Assembly (NCBI RefSeq): GCF_032121415.1
Contig: NZ_CP135079.1
Coordinates: 6,076,001-6,140,000, forward strand
Source: Streptomyces parvus
Lineage (GTDB): Bacteria > Actinomycetota > Actinomycetes > Streptomycetales > Streptomycetaceae
DNA length: 64,000 nt
Reading direction: 5' to 3'
Positions 9,390 to 16,953 of this stretch are shown piece by piece. The position numbers and the translations under genes were made by a program. Position 1 is the stretch's first letter. Every line of letters begins with the position of its first letter. The notes beneath the pieces are model-generated. The model was not told the DNA's origin and did no database searches. It saw only the letters and a program-made list of their open reading frames with translations.

Positions 9390-9869
9390 TTACTGGATGG
9401 GCGAGTTGTCGAGGGCAGCCGCAGCTGCCTGCGGATTCGCACAGGGATGGGGGGCGGAGTTTCGTCCCCGGGGGAGAATCCCCGGCCGGGGCACCACGAC
9501 GAGCTGGACGTCGTCCTCGTACACGACCCTGCCGGGATCCGCGGACTCCAGCCGCTCGCAAGGCACCCCGTGCGCGGCCAGCAGCGCGAGATAACCCGGG
9601 ATCCGGTCCAGCAGATGGGTCGCGGTCCCCTTGAACCAGGCCACCGCCCCGGGGTTCACGTCGGGGTCGTACACCGACGGGTCGACCCGCGAGGGGTCGG
9701 GGTACGCGGCGTCGTACCAGTCGTTCCCCGCCCGCCAGAAGCGGTGCTGCTCCTCGCTGAGACGCCCCTCCCCCGCCAGTCCGTTGGCCAGGGCGAAGAT
9801 GCCCGGGAATTGGCCCCGGGGGCTCCGCTCGGTGCTCTGGAACCGTACGTACGTCGTCGTCCCGCTCAT
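9390..9869 (-). CDS. Conserved-looking hypothetical protein, 159 residues
   Basis: I do not recognise a named family. The start ATG at 9869 has a strong GGAGGGG site. The protein is acidic in the middle, rich in Trp/Tyr/Asp (a WYDAAYPDPS segment and a GAVAWFKG segment) and lacks a signal peptide or membrane helix, so it is likely cytosolic. A VVVPRPGILPRGRN element is followed by a low-complexity, less conserved-looking tail. It is transcribed in the same direction as the P450 downstream, 122 bases away, so co-transcription is possible but not shown. Confidence 0.65.
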   Translation of the reverse strand: MSGTTTYVRFQSTERSPRGQFPGIFALANGLAGEGRLSEEQHRFWRAGNDWYDAAYPDPSRVDPSVYDPDVNPGAVAWFKGTATHLLDRIPGYLALLAAHGVPCERLESADPGRVVYEDDVQLVVVPRPGILPRGRNSAPHPCANPQAAAAALDNSPIQ

Positions 9870-9992
9870 CGCGTTCCCCTCCGCCGCGTCGGAGCCGGCC
9901 CGGCGTGCCCCGGCCTCGACGGTCCGGCCCTTGTCGGGAGCCAGGATCGTCGAGGCCGGGGCGGGCCGCCATGCGCGGCGCCGGCGCGTCTG

Positions 9993-10850
9993 TCAGAGGC
10001 CGGGCGGCAGGTGGGCCGGGCGGCCCCGGCCCCGCGTCAGCGAATAGCCGAACACGGCTGCCAGCGCGGCGAGCACGCCACCGCCCACGGTCCACAGCCA
10101 GCGGTCGGTCCACCAGCCCGAGGACCAGCCGTCCTCCGGCTCACCGGTGGCGACGGCCCGCGGCGCGCCCGAAGCACGTGCGTCGCCCGTCTCGCCCGCC
10201 GAGGCGATCGAGACGCCCGGCACGAGCGGCTCGGAGAGGGTGCCGCCCCCGTCATGGCCCCCGCCCAGCTCCTCGACGCTCGTCCGGACCTCGACGCCGA
10301 CCGGCAGCCCCAGGTCGGAGGCGGGCAGGTCCACCACCGTGAGGCGGACGTAGTAGCTGCCGGGCAGCGGGTCGTTCGCCCAGGGCTCGGACCAGGACCG
10401 CACGGGGCGCAGGACGCAGGACAGCTCGACGGTGGCCGCGTCGGCCGCGGCCTTACGGGTCTGGTGGCCGTACATGCAGGCCTGGCGGCGGCGCAGCCCG
10501 TCGTACACGTCGACCTGCCAGGTGGACGTACCGCGCCGGGCGGCGCTCTCGGGCAGCCTGACCGTGGCCTCGACGGTGGGCCGCTGACCGGCGTCGGCCG
10601 GGAACACCCAGTACAGGTAGTCGCCGGCCGAGGCCCGGGCGGTCCCGGTCTGGCCCTGCTTGAGAGCGGTCGCCGTACGGAACGTGGTGCCGGCCTCCGT
10701 GGGTCCGGCCTCGTCCCCGGCGGGGCTCGCGCTCGCCGACGGATCGTCAGCGAGCGCCGGGCCTGCGGTGGTGAGAAGGGTCAGTCCGACGAGCAGCGCC
10801 CCGGTGAGCGCGTGTCGTACGCCGCGGGTGCGGCGAAGTGTCCTGGTCAT
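9993..10850 (-). CDS. Secreted, C-terminally membrane-anchored partner of the von Willebrand A protein
   Basis: A 285-residue protein with an N-terminal signal peptide (hydrophobic stretch ending ALA-DD about residue 34), a long extracytoplasmic region, and one C-terminal transmembrane helix followed by an Arg-rich cytosolic tail. Its start overlaps the stop of the upstream VWA gene as ATGA, so the two are translationally coupled. The region around a GDYLYWVFPADAGQ segment matches in pattern the RHRWYRVDVLPGQ segment of the VWA protein, suggesting a shared beta-rich domain. Two extracytoplasmic Cys (in ACMYG and LSCVL) could form a disulfide. Function unknown; an envelope complex with its neighbour is inferred. 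Confidence 0.75.
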   Translation of the reverse strand: MTRTLRRTRGVRHALTGALLVGLTLLTTAGPALADDPSASASPAGDEAGPTEAGTTFRTATALKQGQTGTARASAGDYLYWVFPADAGQRPTVEATVRLPESAARRGTSTWQVDVYDGLRRRQACMYGHQTRKAAADAATVELSCVLRPVRSWSEPWANDPLPGSYYVRLTVVDLPASDLGLPVGVEVRTSVEELGGGHDGGGTLSEPLVPGVSIASAGETGDARASGAPRAVATGEPEDGWSSGWWTDRWLWTVGGGVLAALAAVFGYSLTRGRGRPAHLPPGL

Positions 10851-12130
10851 CAGTTCGTCCTCCAGACGGCCACACGCCAGCGCGAGAGCCAGCCGGCCAG
10901 CAGGCCCGCGACCAGTCCGGTCAGCACGAGCACGCCGAGCAGCCACCAGCCGCGGCCGAGCCCGAAGGCCGCCACGTCCGAGGCGTTGTCCGGGCCGTCC
11001 ACCAGATCCACGGTCAGCTCGACCGGCAGGCCGGGAGACCGCTTCACCGAGGCGGGTGCGGAGAAGGAGTGGGCGAGCTGGAGGCAGACGGTCTCGGCGG
11101 CGGGCTTGCCGGCGCCGTCGTCACCGTCCTCCGCCTCGGGCTTCGGGTAGCGCAGGCCGGACGAGATCACGTCCGTGCGGCCGGTCCCGGCCTCGGCGCC
11201 CCGGACGATCTCGCGCCCGTGTACGGTCACCGCGCGCAGCAGCACCCCGTAGTCGTTGTCCACGGCACGGTCGGCCGCGACGCTCGCCGAGGCGCGCAGC
11301 TCCTGACCGGGCAGCACATCGACGCGGTACCAGCGGTGCCGGCCGATCTCCGAGCGGTCGGTGAAGAGGCCCGGCTTCAGCTCGGGCGCGCCGGAACAGC
11401 TCTTGGCCCCCTCGGTCGCCACCGGAGTGACGGCGGGCTCGGCGGCCCGGTCCACCAACTGCTTGACGCGGCCGGAGAGTTCTTCCTTGTGCTGGACGGC
11501 GGTGTACGTGCCGCCGGTGGCCTCCGCGATACAGGTCAGCTGCTGGCGGATCCTGGCGTTGGGCACCAGACCCAGCGTGTCCACGACCAGGTGGGTGCCC
11601 CGGGCCGCGATCTCCCGGGCCACCTCGCACGGGTCGAGCGGCCCGCAGGTGTCCTCGCCGTCCGTGATGAGCACGATCCGCCGCGAACCGTTCCCGCCCT
11701 CCAGATCGTCGGCAGCCCCGAGCAGGGCGGGCCCGATCGGGGTGAACCCGGTGGGGGCGAGGGTGGCGACCGCGGTCTTGGCCTCCGTACGGTCGAGCGG
11801 GCCGACCGGGTAGAGCTGCCGGGTGTCCTTGCACCCGACCTTGCGGTCCTCACCCGGATAGTCCGCACCGAGCGTCCGGATCCCGAGCTGAACCTGCTCG
11901 GGCACCGCGTCCAGAACGTCGTTGAACGCCTGCTTGGCGGCGGCCATCCGGGACTGGCCGTCGATGTCCCGGGTGCGCATGGAACCGCTGACGTCGAGCA
12001 CCAGCTCGACCTTGGGGGAGGGGCCGGCGGGGGCTTCGTCGGCGGCGGCGGGAATCGCGGTGCCGAGCCCGGCGGCCAGGGTGGCGAGCGTTATGCCCAC
12101 CCCGGTCGTCAGCCGTTTTCTAGTGATCAT
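10850..12130 (-). CDS. von Willebrand factor A domain protein, secreted and membrane-anchored
   Basis: A 426-residue protein with a signal peptide (residues 1-30, ending AAA-DE), a VWA domain (about 40-225) carrying the metal-ion-dependent adhesion site D46-V-S48-G-S50, a conserved Thr in GFTPIG and an Asp in LITDGEDTC, then a beta-rich region and a C-terminal transmembrane helix with a basic tail. Several Cys pairs in the VWA part suit an extracellular location. It is coupled by ATGA overlap to the next gene, whose architecture is similar. VWA domains bind protein ligands through the metal; the ligand is unknown. The start ATG lacks an obvious Shine-Dalgarno sequence and follows an A+T-rich stretch, which may be the promoter. 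Confidence 0.82.
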   Translation of the reverse strand: MITRKRLTTGVGITLATLAAGLGTAIPAAADEAPAGPSPKVELVLDVSGSMRTRDIDGQSRMAAAKQAFNDVLDAVPEQVQLGIRTLGADYPGEDRKVGCKDTRQLYPVGPLDRTEAKTAVATLAPTGFTPIGPALLGAADDLEGGNGSRRIVLITDGEDTCGPLDPCEVAREIAARGTHLVVDTLGLVPNARIRQQLTCIAEATGGTYTAVQHKEELSGRVKQLVDRAAEPAVTPVATEGAKSCSGAPELKPGLFTDRSEIGRHRWYRVDVLPGQELRASASVAADRAVDNDYGVLLRAVTVHGREIVRGAEAGTGRTDVISSGLRYPKPEAEDGDDGAGKPAAETVCLQLAHSFSAPASVKRSPGLPVELTVDLVDGPDNASDVAAFGLGRGWWLLGVLVLTGLVAGLLAGWLSRWRVAVWRTN

Positions 12131-12220
12131 CGCCGGATCTTATGGAAAATTAGTTCGTATTCCCAACCGGGGGCTTCGGGGCCCGTGCCCCCGGTCGCCG
12201 CTCCTCGCCGCACCCCTCCG

Positions 12221-12847
12221 TCAGGGCTCTTCGCCCGGTGCCGGGCGGGTGAACGCGCCGGCGGTGGCGGCCAGAGCCGCCGTGGTCGCCGCCTGGGCGG
12301 CCAGGTGCCGATCGGGGGCGGTCCGCAGCAGCACCAGGTGGTGGTAGAGGGGTGCGGTGGCGGCGATCAGCAGGGGCCGGGCGGCTGTGTGCGGTGGGAG
12401 TTCGCCCCGGGAGGCGGCGCGCTCGACGATGGCCTCGCAGCGTGTGTACCGGTCCTCCCACAGTCGCTGCTGGGCCTCGGCCGCCCGTGAGGAGCGGAAC
12501 GAGGCGGCGACCAGGGCCTGCGGGATCGAGGGCCGTACGGCCAAGGAGTCATGGATCTCCTCGTTGAGGGCCGTCAGATCGCCGCGCAGGGAGCCCGTGT
12601 CCGGCGGAGCCCAGTCGTCCTCGCCCGCCGCGTCGAGGACATCGGCGAGCAGGCCGCCGATGTCCTGCCAGCGCCGGTAGACCGTGGTCCGGTGCACCCC
12701 GGCGCGGGCCGCGACGGCCTCCATCGTGAGCCCCTCGAAACCGTGTTCGCCGAGTTCGGCACGGACGGCGTCGAGCACCTGGGCCCGGATGCGCGCGGTG
12801 CGGCCGCCCGGCCGGCGGCCCGGCGGGTCGTGCGGCGGCGGGTTCAT
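12221..12847 (-). CDS. TetR/AcrR family transcriptional regulator
   Basis: A 208-residue repressor. The DNA-binding domain lies at about residues 18-65 with the pattern RIRAQVLDAV, then LTMEAVAARAGV and HRTTVYRRW, the last being the recognition helix. The C-terminal part resembles the TetR_C subclass with an FR-S-RAAEAQ stretch. It is divergent from the ABC-F gene at 13000, which makes that transporter-like resistance gene its probable target along with its own promoter. The ATG at 12847 starts the conserved proline-rich N-terminus; longer in-frame starts exist upstream but read into the intergenic region. Confidence 0.88.
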   Translation of the reverse strand: MNPPPHDPPGRRPGGRTARIRAQVLDAVRAELGEHGFEGLTMEAVAARAGVHRTTVYRRWQDIGGLLADVLDAAGEDDWAPPDTGSLRGDLTALNEEIHDSLAVRPSIPQALVAASFRSSRAAEAQQRLWEDRYTRCEAIVERAASRGELPPHTAARPLLIAATAPLYHHLVLLRTAPDRHLAAQAATTAALAATAGAFTRPAPGEEP

Positions 12848-12893
12848 CGGCAATCCCGTTGCCCGGTGGGGGTGGTCATGGCAGCATCTTAAA

Positions 12894-12907
12894 GCAACAG
12901 TTGTCGC
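12894..12907. promoter_or_regulatory. Imperfect palindrome in the tetR / ABC-F divergent promoter
   Basis: GCAACAGTTGTCGC (12894-12907) is a 14-base palindrome with five of seven pairs matching, including a CAACAGTTG core, and lies between the divergent starts at 12847 and 13000. Position and symmetry suit a TetR operator, but the match is imperfect and no promoter elements were assigned. Confidence 0.35.
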
Positions 12908-12999
12908 ACTAGTGGAGTCGCCGATGTTCCTCCGAAGCTTCCCCCCGGCCTCGCGGTCCACCGCCATCGCCTCTTCCACGACAGCTTCGGAGTCGCCGT

Positions 13000-14649
13000 A
13001 TGCCCACCCAGATCACAGCGCTCGCCGTCAGCAAGGCCTTCGGCGGCAGGCCCGTCCTCGACTCGGTGACCTGCTCGTTCGCGCCGGGTGAACGCACCGC
13101 CGTCGTCGGCGAGAACGGGTCCGGCAAAACCACCCTCCTGCGGCTGCTCGCCGGGCGGGAGAGCCCCGACCAGGGGCGGATCGTCGTGCGGGCCGACGGC
13201 GGCGTCGGCTACCTCGCCCAGGACGAAGACCTCCCGGCCGCCATGACGGCGCAGCAGGTGATCGACCGTGCCCTCGGCGACCTCCGGTCGATCGAGGCCC
13301 GGATGCGCCGCCTGGAAGCGGCGATGGCCGGCGGCGACCCGTCGGTCCTCGACGCGTACGCCGACGCCGTCTCGGTCTTCGAACTGCGCGGGGGCTACGA
13401 CGCCGACGCCCGGTTGGAGCGGGCCCTGCACGGACTCGGCCTGCGCCAGGTGGACCGCGCCTCGACCATGGGTGCGCTCTCCGGCGGTGAGCGGGCCCGG
13501 CTGCGCCTCGCCGCGGTGCTGGCGGCGGCCCCGGAGGTGCTGCTCCTCGACGAGCCGACCAACCACCTGGACGAGGCCGCCCTGACCTGGCTGGAGGAGC
13601 ACCTGCGCGGCCACTGGGGCACCACGGCGGTCGTCTCGCACGACCGGGGCTTCCTGGAACAGGTCGCCTCCGGCTTCCTGGAAGTGGACGGGGACCGGCA
13701 CGACGTCGTCCGGTACGGCAACGGCTATGCCGGCTACCTCGCCGAGAAGGCCGCGGCCCGGCTGCGCCGGCGCCGGGACCACGAGCGGTGGTGCGAGGAG
13801 ACCGGCCGACTGCGCGACGCGATCGCCGGCACGGCCCGCCGGGTTGCGCCCGGCCGTCCGATGAAGGACGGCGACAAGCTCTCCTACAACCAGGCCGGCG
13901 CTCGCGTGCAGCAGTCGCTGGCCGGCCGCGTCCGCAACGCCGAGGAACGGCTGCGCCGCCTGCTGGCCCACCCCGTCCCGGCCCCGCCGGACCCGCTGGC
14001 CTTCTCACCCGCCCTGCACGCCGCACCCCTGACCGGCACGGTGATCGACGCCGTCGGAGTCGGTGTCTCGGGCAGGCTGGCCCCGGTCGACCTGACGGTA
14101 CGGGCGGGCGAACACCTGCTGATCACCGGCGGGAACGGCGCGGGGAAGAGCACCCTTCTCAGCGTCCTGACCGGCGAACTGGCCGCCGACCAGGGGTACG
14201 TCGTCCGGCGAGGCCGGCTCGGCCACCTCCGGCAGGACCCCGCGCCGGGCTCGCCGCACGAGACCCTGCTGGCCGCCTACGCACGCGGGCTGCCGGGGGA
14301 CCCGGACGAGCACGCCGAACGGCTGCTGGCGCTCGGGCTGTTCGACCCTGACCGGCTGTCGGTGCCCGTCGCCCGGCTCTCCACCGGTCAGCGTCAGCGG
14401 CTCGCCCTGGCACGGCTGGTCTCCCGGCCCGCCGACGTGCTGCTCCTCGACGAGCCCACCAACCATCTCTCTCCCGCTCTCGCCGAGGAGTTGGAGAGCG
14501 CCCTGTCCGGTTTCGCGGGCACCGTCGTCCTCGTCAGCCACGACCGGCTGCTCCGGCGCCGCTGGCGGGGCACCCGACTGACGCTGCGGGCCGACCGCGT
14601 GCCCGTACTCGAAGGCCCGGCCTCCCGTGCCCCCACCCGAAGCGAGTGA
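13000..14649 (+). CDS. ABC-F family ATPase, probable ribosome-protection (antibiotic resistance) protein
   Basis: A 549-residue protein with two ATP-binding cassettes and no membrane segments. Cassette 1 has Walker A GENGSGKTT (37-45), signature LSGGERARL and Walker B LLLDEPTNHLD; cassette 2 has GGNGAGKST, an altered signature STGQRQRL and LLLDEPTNHLS. The linker between the cassettes, with its RRRRDHERW and Arg/Lys-rich segments, corresponds to the arm that reaches into the ribosome in ABC-F proteins. Streptomyces relatives such as OleB, TlrC and SrmB give resistance to macrolides. The divergent TetR gene and the downstream macrolide-glycosyltransferase remnant support the same theme. The drug is inferred only from that context. 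Confidence 0.87.
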   Translation: MPTQITALAVSKAFGGRPVLDSVTCSFAPGERTAVVGENGSGKTTLLRLLAGRESPDQGRIVVRADGGVGYLAQDEDLPAAMTAQQVIDRALGDLRSIEARMRRLEAAMAGGDPSVLDAYADAVSVFELRGGYDADARLERALHGLGLRQVDRASTMGALSGGERARLRLAAVLAAAPEVLLLDEPTNHLDEAALTWLEEHLRGHWGTTAVVSHDRGFLEQVASGFLEVDGDRHDVVRYGNGYAGYLAEKAAARLRRRRDHERWCEETGRLRDAIAGTARRVAPGRPMKDGDKLSYNQAGARVQQSLAGRVRNAEERLRRLLAHPVPAPPDPLAFSPALHAAPLTGTVIDAVGVGVSGRLAPVDLTVRAGEHLLITGGNGAGKSTLLSVLTGELAADQGYVVRRGRLGHLRQDPAPGSPHETLLAAYARGLPGDPDEHAERLLALGLFDPDRLSVPVARLSTGQRQRLALARLVSRPADVLLLDEPTNHLSPALAEELESALSGFAGTVVLVSHDRLLRRRWRGTRLTLRADRVPVLEGPASRAPTRSE

Positions 14650-15199
14650 TCACCCCTGTCCCGGCACCGCTCCCACATCGCGATCATCGGCATCCCGATC
14701 GTCAGCCACGTCCTGCCCAGCCTCGGTATCGTCCGCGAACTGGTGGCCCGCGGCCACCGGGTCACCTACGCCAACGACCCGGTCGTGGAGGACCGGATCG
14801 CCGCGACCGGAGCCGCGTTCGTCCCGTGCGCCTCGACGCTGCCGGTCGCGGACAACAACTGGCCCACCGACCCCGCGGGCGATCCTGGAACAGGCGGACG
14901 CGTTCGTCACCCATGCCGGAATGGGCGGCTGCGGCGACGGCCTCCGCGCGGGCGTCCCGATGATCGCCGTGCCCCAGGGCGCCGAACAGTTCATGAACGC
15001 GGACCGGCTGGTGGAGTTGGGCGTCGCCCGCCGTGTCGACATCGCGGACGCCACCGCCGAAACCCTGCGGGCCGCCCTGGACGACCTGCTCGCCGACCCC
15101 GAGGTGGCGCGCAGGTCCGCACGGCTGCGCGCCGAGGCCCTGAGCGAGGGCGGCGTCCCGCGTGCCGTACGCCTCATCGAGGAGACGCTGGTGCCCTGA
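14646..15199 (+). pseudogene. Macrolide glycosyltransferase (OleD/Mgt-like) pseudogene with large internal deletion
   Basis: Two frames together recall an OleD-type macrolide-inactivating glycosyltransferase. In the frame open after 14650 there is an N-terminal part: an IVRELVARGHRVTYA segment and a GAAFVPCASTLP segment. Near 14875-14885 the similarity jumps to another frame, beginning AILEQADAFVTHAGMGG, then GVPMIAVPQGAEQF, and runs to the stop at 15199. Intact relatives have roughly 200 residues between these points, so most of the acceptor and linker region is missing and the join is out of frame. A GTG at 14646 overlaps the ABC-F stop as GTGA but lies in a third frame, suggesting a second, early frameshift. 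No functional enzyme can be made. Confidence 0.82.
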
Positions 15200-15203
15200 G
15201 CCG

Positions 15204-16688
15204 TCACGCACCTCCGAGCAGCGGCTGAGACGCCTGCTCCAGGACGGACGTGACCCGCTCCCAGGTCTCCGTGTCCCGTTCCACCGGCGGCAGCTGACGG
15301 TCCGTCCCGGACGTCTGCCAGGCCGTCGCCAGGGCCACCGGGTCGCCGCCGCCCGCGGCCGAGGCGGCCAGCGCCGCCGCGCCGAGGGCGACCAGCTCTC
15401 CGCTGCCCGGGATGACCAGCGGGCGGCCGGAGAGGCGGCGTACCGTCTCCACCCACATTCCGCCCTGAGCCCCGCCGCCGATCAGGCGCAGCGGGCGGGC
15501 GGCGACCTCGGGGGAGTCCGGGTCGAGGCCGCAGGCCGACAGCAGTTCGTCCGTGGCGCGCAGCACGGTGACGGCCGCGCCCTCGTAGGCGGCGCCCAGC
15601 AGTTGCTGCCGGGTCGAGTCGTGGCGGAGTCCGGTGAGGAGGCCGGAGGCGGTCGGCAGGTCGGGGGTCCGTTCGCCGTCGAGGTACGGGAGCAGGACCG
15701 CCTCGCCGCCGGGTGCCGCGTCCTCGCGGTCCAGGCCCAGCAGGGCCGCCACCTTGTCCACGGCGAGCGTGCAGTTGAGGGTGCAGGCCAGCGGGAGGTA
15801 CGTACCGTCGGCGGCGGCGAACCCGTTGAGCGCCGGGGAGGCGGGCCGGGTGCGGGAGGCCGCGAACACCGTGCCGGAGGTCCCGAGGCTGAGGGCCGGG
15901 TGGTCCAGCAGCCCCTCGCCGCCCAGCCCGAGGCCCACGGCCGCGCTCATGTTGTCGCCCGTGCCGGCCGCCACGGCGATGCCCGCGGGCAGGCCGAGCG
16001 CCTCGGCCGCCGCTTCGGTGAGCGAGCCGATCCGGGCCGCCCCGGTGGGCGCCACCTCAGGGAGCAGGGCCGCGTCCAGGCCGAGGAGGTCCAGCAGTTC
16101 GGGGTCGTACGCGCCGGTCGCGGTGGAGTACCAGCCGCTGCCCGAGGCGTCCCCGGGGTCGGTGGCGGCGACGCCCGCGAGGCGCTCGGTCAGGAAGTCG
16201 TGGGGGAGCCGGACCGCCGCCGCGTCCGCCGCGCTCGCCGGGTCGTTCTCCCGCAGCCACTGCCACTTGGAGGCGGTGATGGACGCCACCGGCACGGACC
16301 CGGTCCGCGCCGTCCAGGCCCCCGGCCCGCCGAGCGCATCCGTGAGACCGGCGGCCTGCGGCGCGGAGCGGGTGTCGTTCCACAGCAGCGCGGGGCGCAG
16401 CGGCCGGCCCGCCCGGTCGAGCACGACGAGCCCGTGCTGCTGCCCGGCCACCGCGATCCCGGTGACCGCGCGGGCGGGGAGACCGGACTCCTTCAGCCCT
16501 GCGGCCACCGCCTCGCACAGCGCCCGCCACCAGATCTCCGGATCGCTCTCCCGGGCCCCCGCCTCGCCGGTGACCAGGTGCGGGGCGCGCCCCACGGCGA
16601 GCTGTTCGCCGGTCACGGCGTCGATGAAGGCTGCCTTGGTGGACTGCGTCGAACTGTCCACGCCGATGACGACGGCGGGTGACGGCAT
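15204..16688 (-). CDS. xylB: Xylulokinase (FGGY carbohydrate kinase family)
   Basis: A 494-residue kinase that phosphorylates D-xylulose to xylulose 5-phosphate. The N-terminal GVDSSTQSTKAA is the FGGY phosphate-binding loop; the catalytic Asp is in GTGDN at about residue 245; a GTSGTVFA phosphate-2 element and the late LIGGGAQG adenosine-binding motif are also visible. Length is typical. ATG 16688 has an AAAGAGG site; in-frame starts further out run into the promoter region. It is divergent from xylA, and its stop lies only four bases from the stop of the glycosyltransferase pseudogene. Confidence 0.93.
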   Translation of the reverse strand: MPSPAVVIGVDSSTQSTKAAFIDAVTGEQLAVGRAPHLVTGEAGARESDPEIWWRALCEAVAAGLKESGLPARAVTGIAVAGQQHGLVVLDRAGRPLRPALLWNDTRSAPQAAGLTDALGGPGAWTARTGSVPVASITASKWQWLRENDPASAADAAAVRLPHDFLTERLAGVAATDPGDASGSGWYSTATGAYDPELLDLLGLDAALLPEVAPTGAARIGSLTEAAAEALGLPAGIAVAAGTGDNMSAAVGLGLGGEGLLDHPALSLGTSGTVFAASRTRPASPALNGFAAADGTYLPLACTLNCTLAVDKVAALLGLDREDAAPGGEAVLLPYLDGERTPDLPTASGLLTGLRHDSTRQQLLGAAYEGAAVTVLRATDELLSACGLDPDSPEVAARPLRLIGGGAQGGMWVETVRRLSGRPLVIPGSGELVALGAAALAASAAGGGDPVALATAWQTSGTDRQLPPVERDTETWERVTSVLEQASQPLLGGA

Positions 16689-16780
16689 GGGGAGCCTCTT
16701 TCGTGCTGCGGGGCTGGTCAGGGGGCTGGTCGCGGGTGGGACCGCTGTGCGGGGCGCGCGCCGGTCATTCAGCTGCGGCA

Positions 16781-16895
16781 TGAACAAATTACGGGATGCG
16801 TGGCCCGCTGCACAGGGGGTCGCGGGTGTTCCGCACGGCCGGGGGGTTCCGTGCCGGGGTGCGGTGTGCTTGATTAGTCATGACACTGAACAAAT
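16781..16895. promoter_or_regulatory. Repeated TGAACAAAT elements in the xylB-xylA divergent promoter
   Basis: The nine-base A+T-rich element TGAACAAAT occurs twice in the same orientation, 16781-16789 and 16887-16895, in the otherwise G+C-rich 265-base intergenic region. The second copy follows TTGATT (16870-16875), a possible xylA -35 hexamer, with an AAATAG-like -10 inside the repeat. The first sits near the xylB side, where the opposite strand offers TAATTT as a -10. One copy per promoter suits binding by the ROK repressor encoded at 18210-19457, but this is inference. Confidence 0.45.
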
Positions 16896-16953
16896 AGGGG
16901 TGCCGGGCTCGCCGCCCGGCGTCCCGACGGCAGGCGAAGGCGGTCGGACGACG

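Noticed and set aside
14743..15228. Separate small gene starting at GTG 14743
   Set aside because: Its first part is the N-terminal fragment of the glycosyltransferase; beyond about 14880 it loses all similarity and becomes Arg-rich, so it is one frame of the pseudogene.
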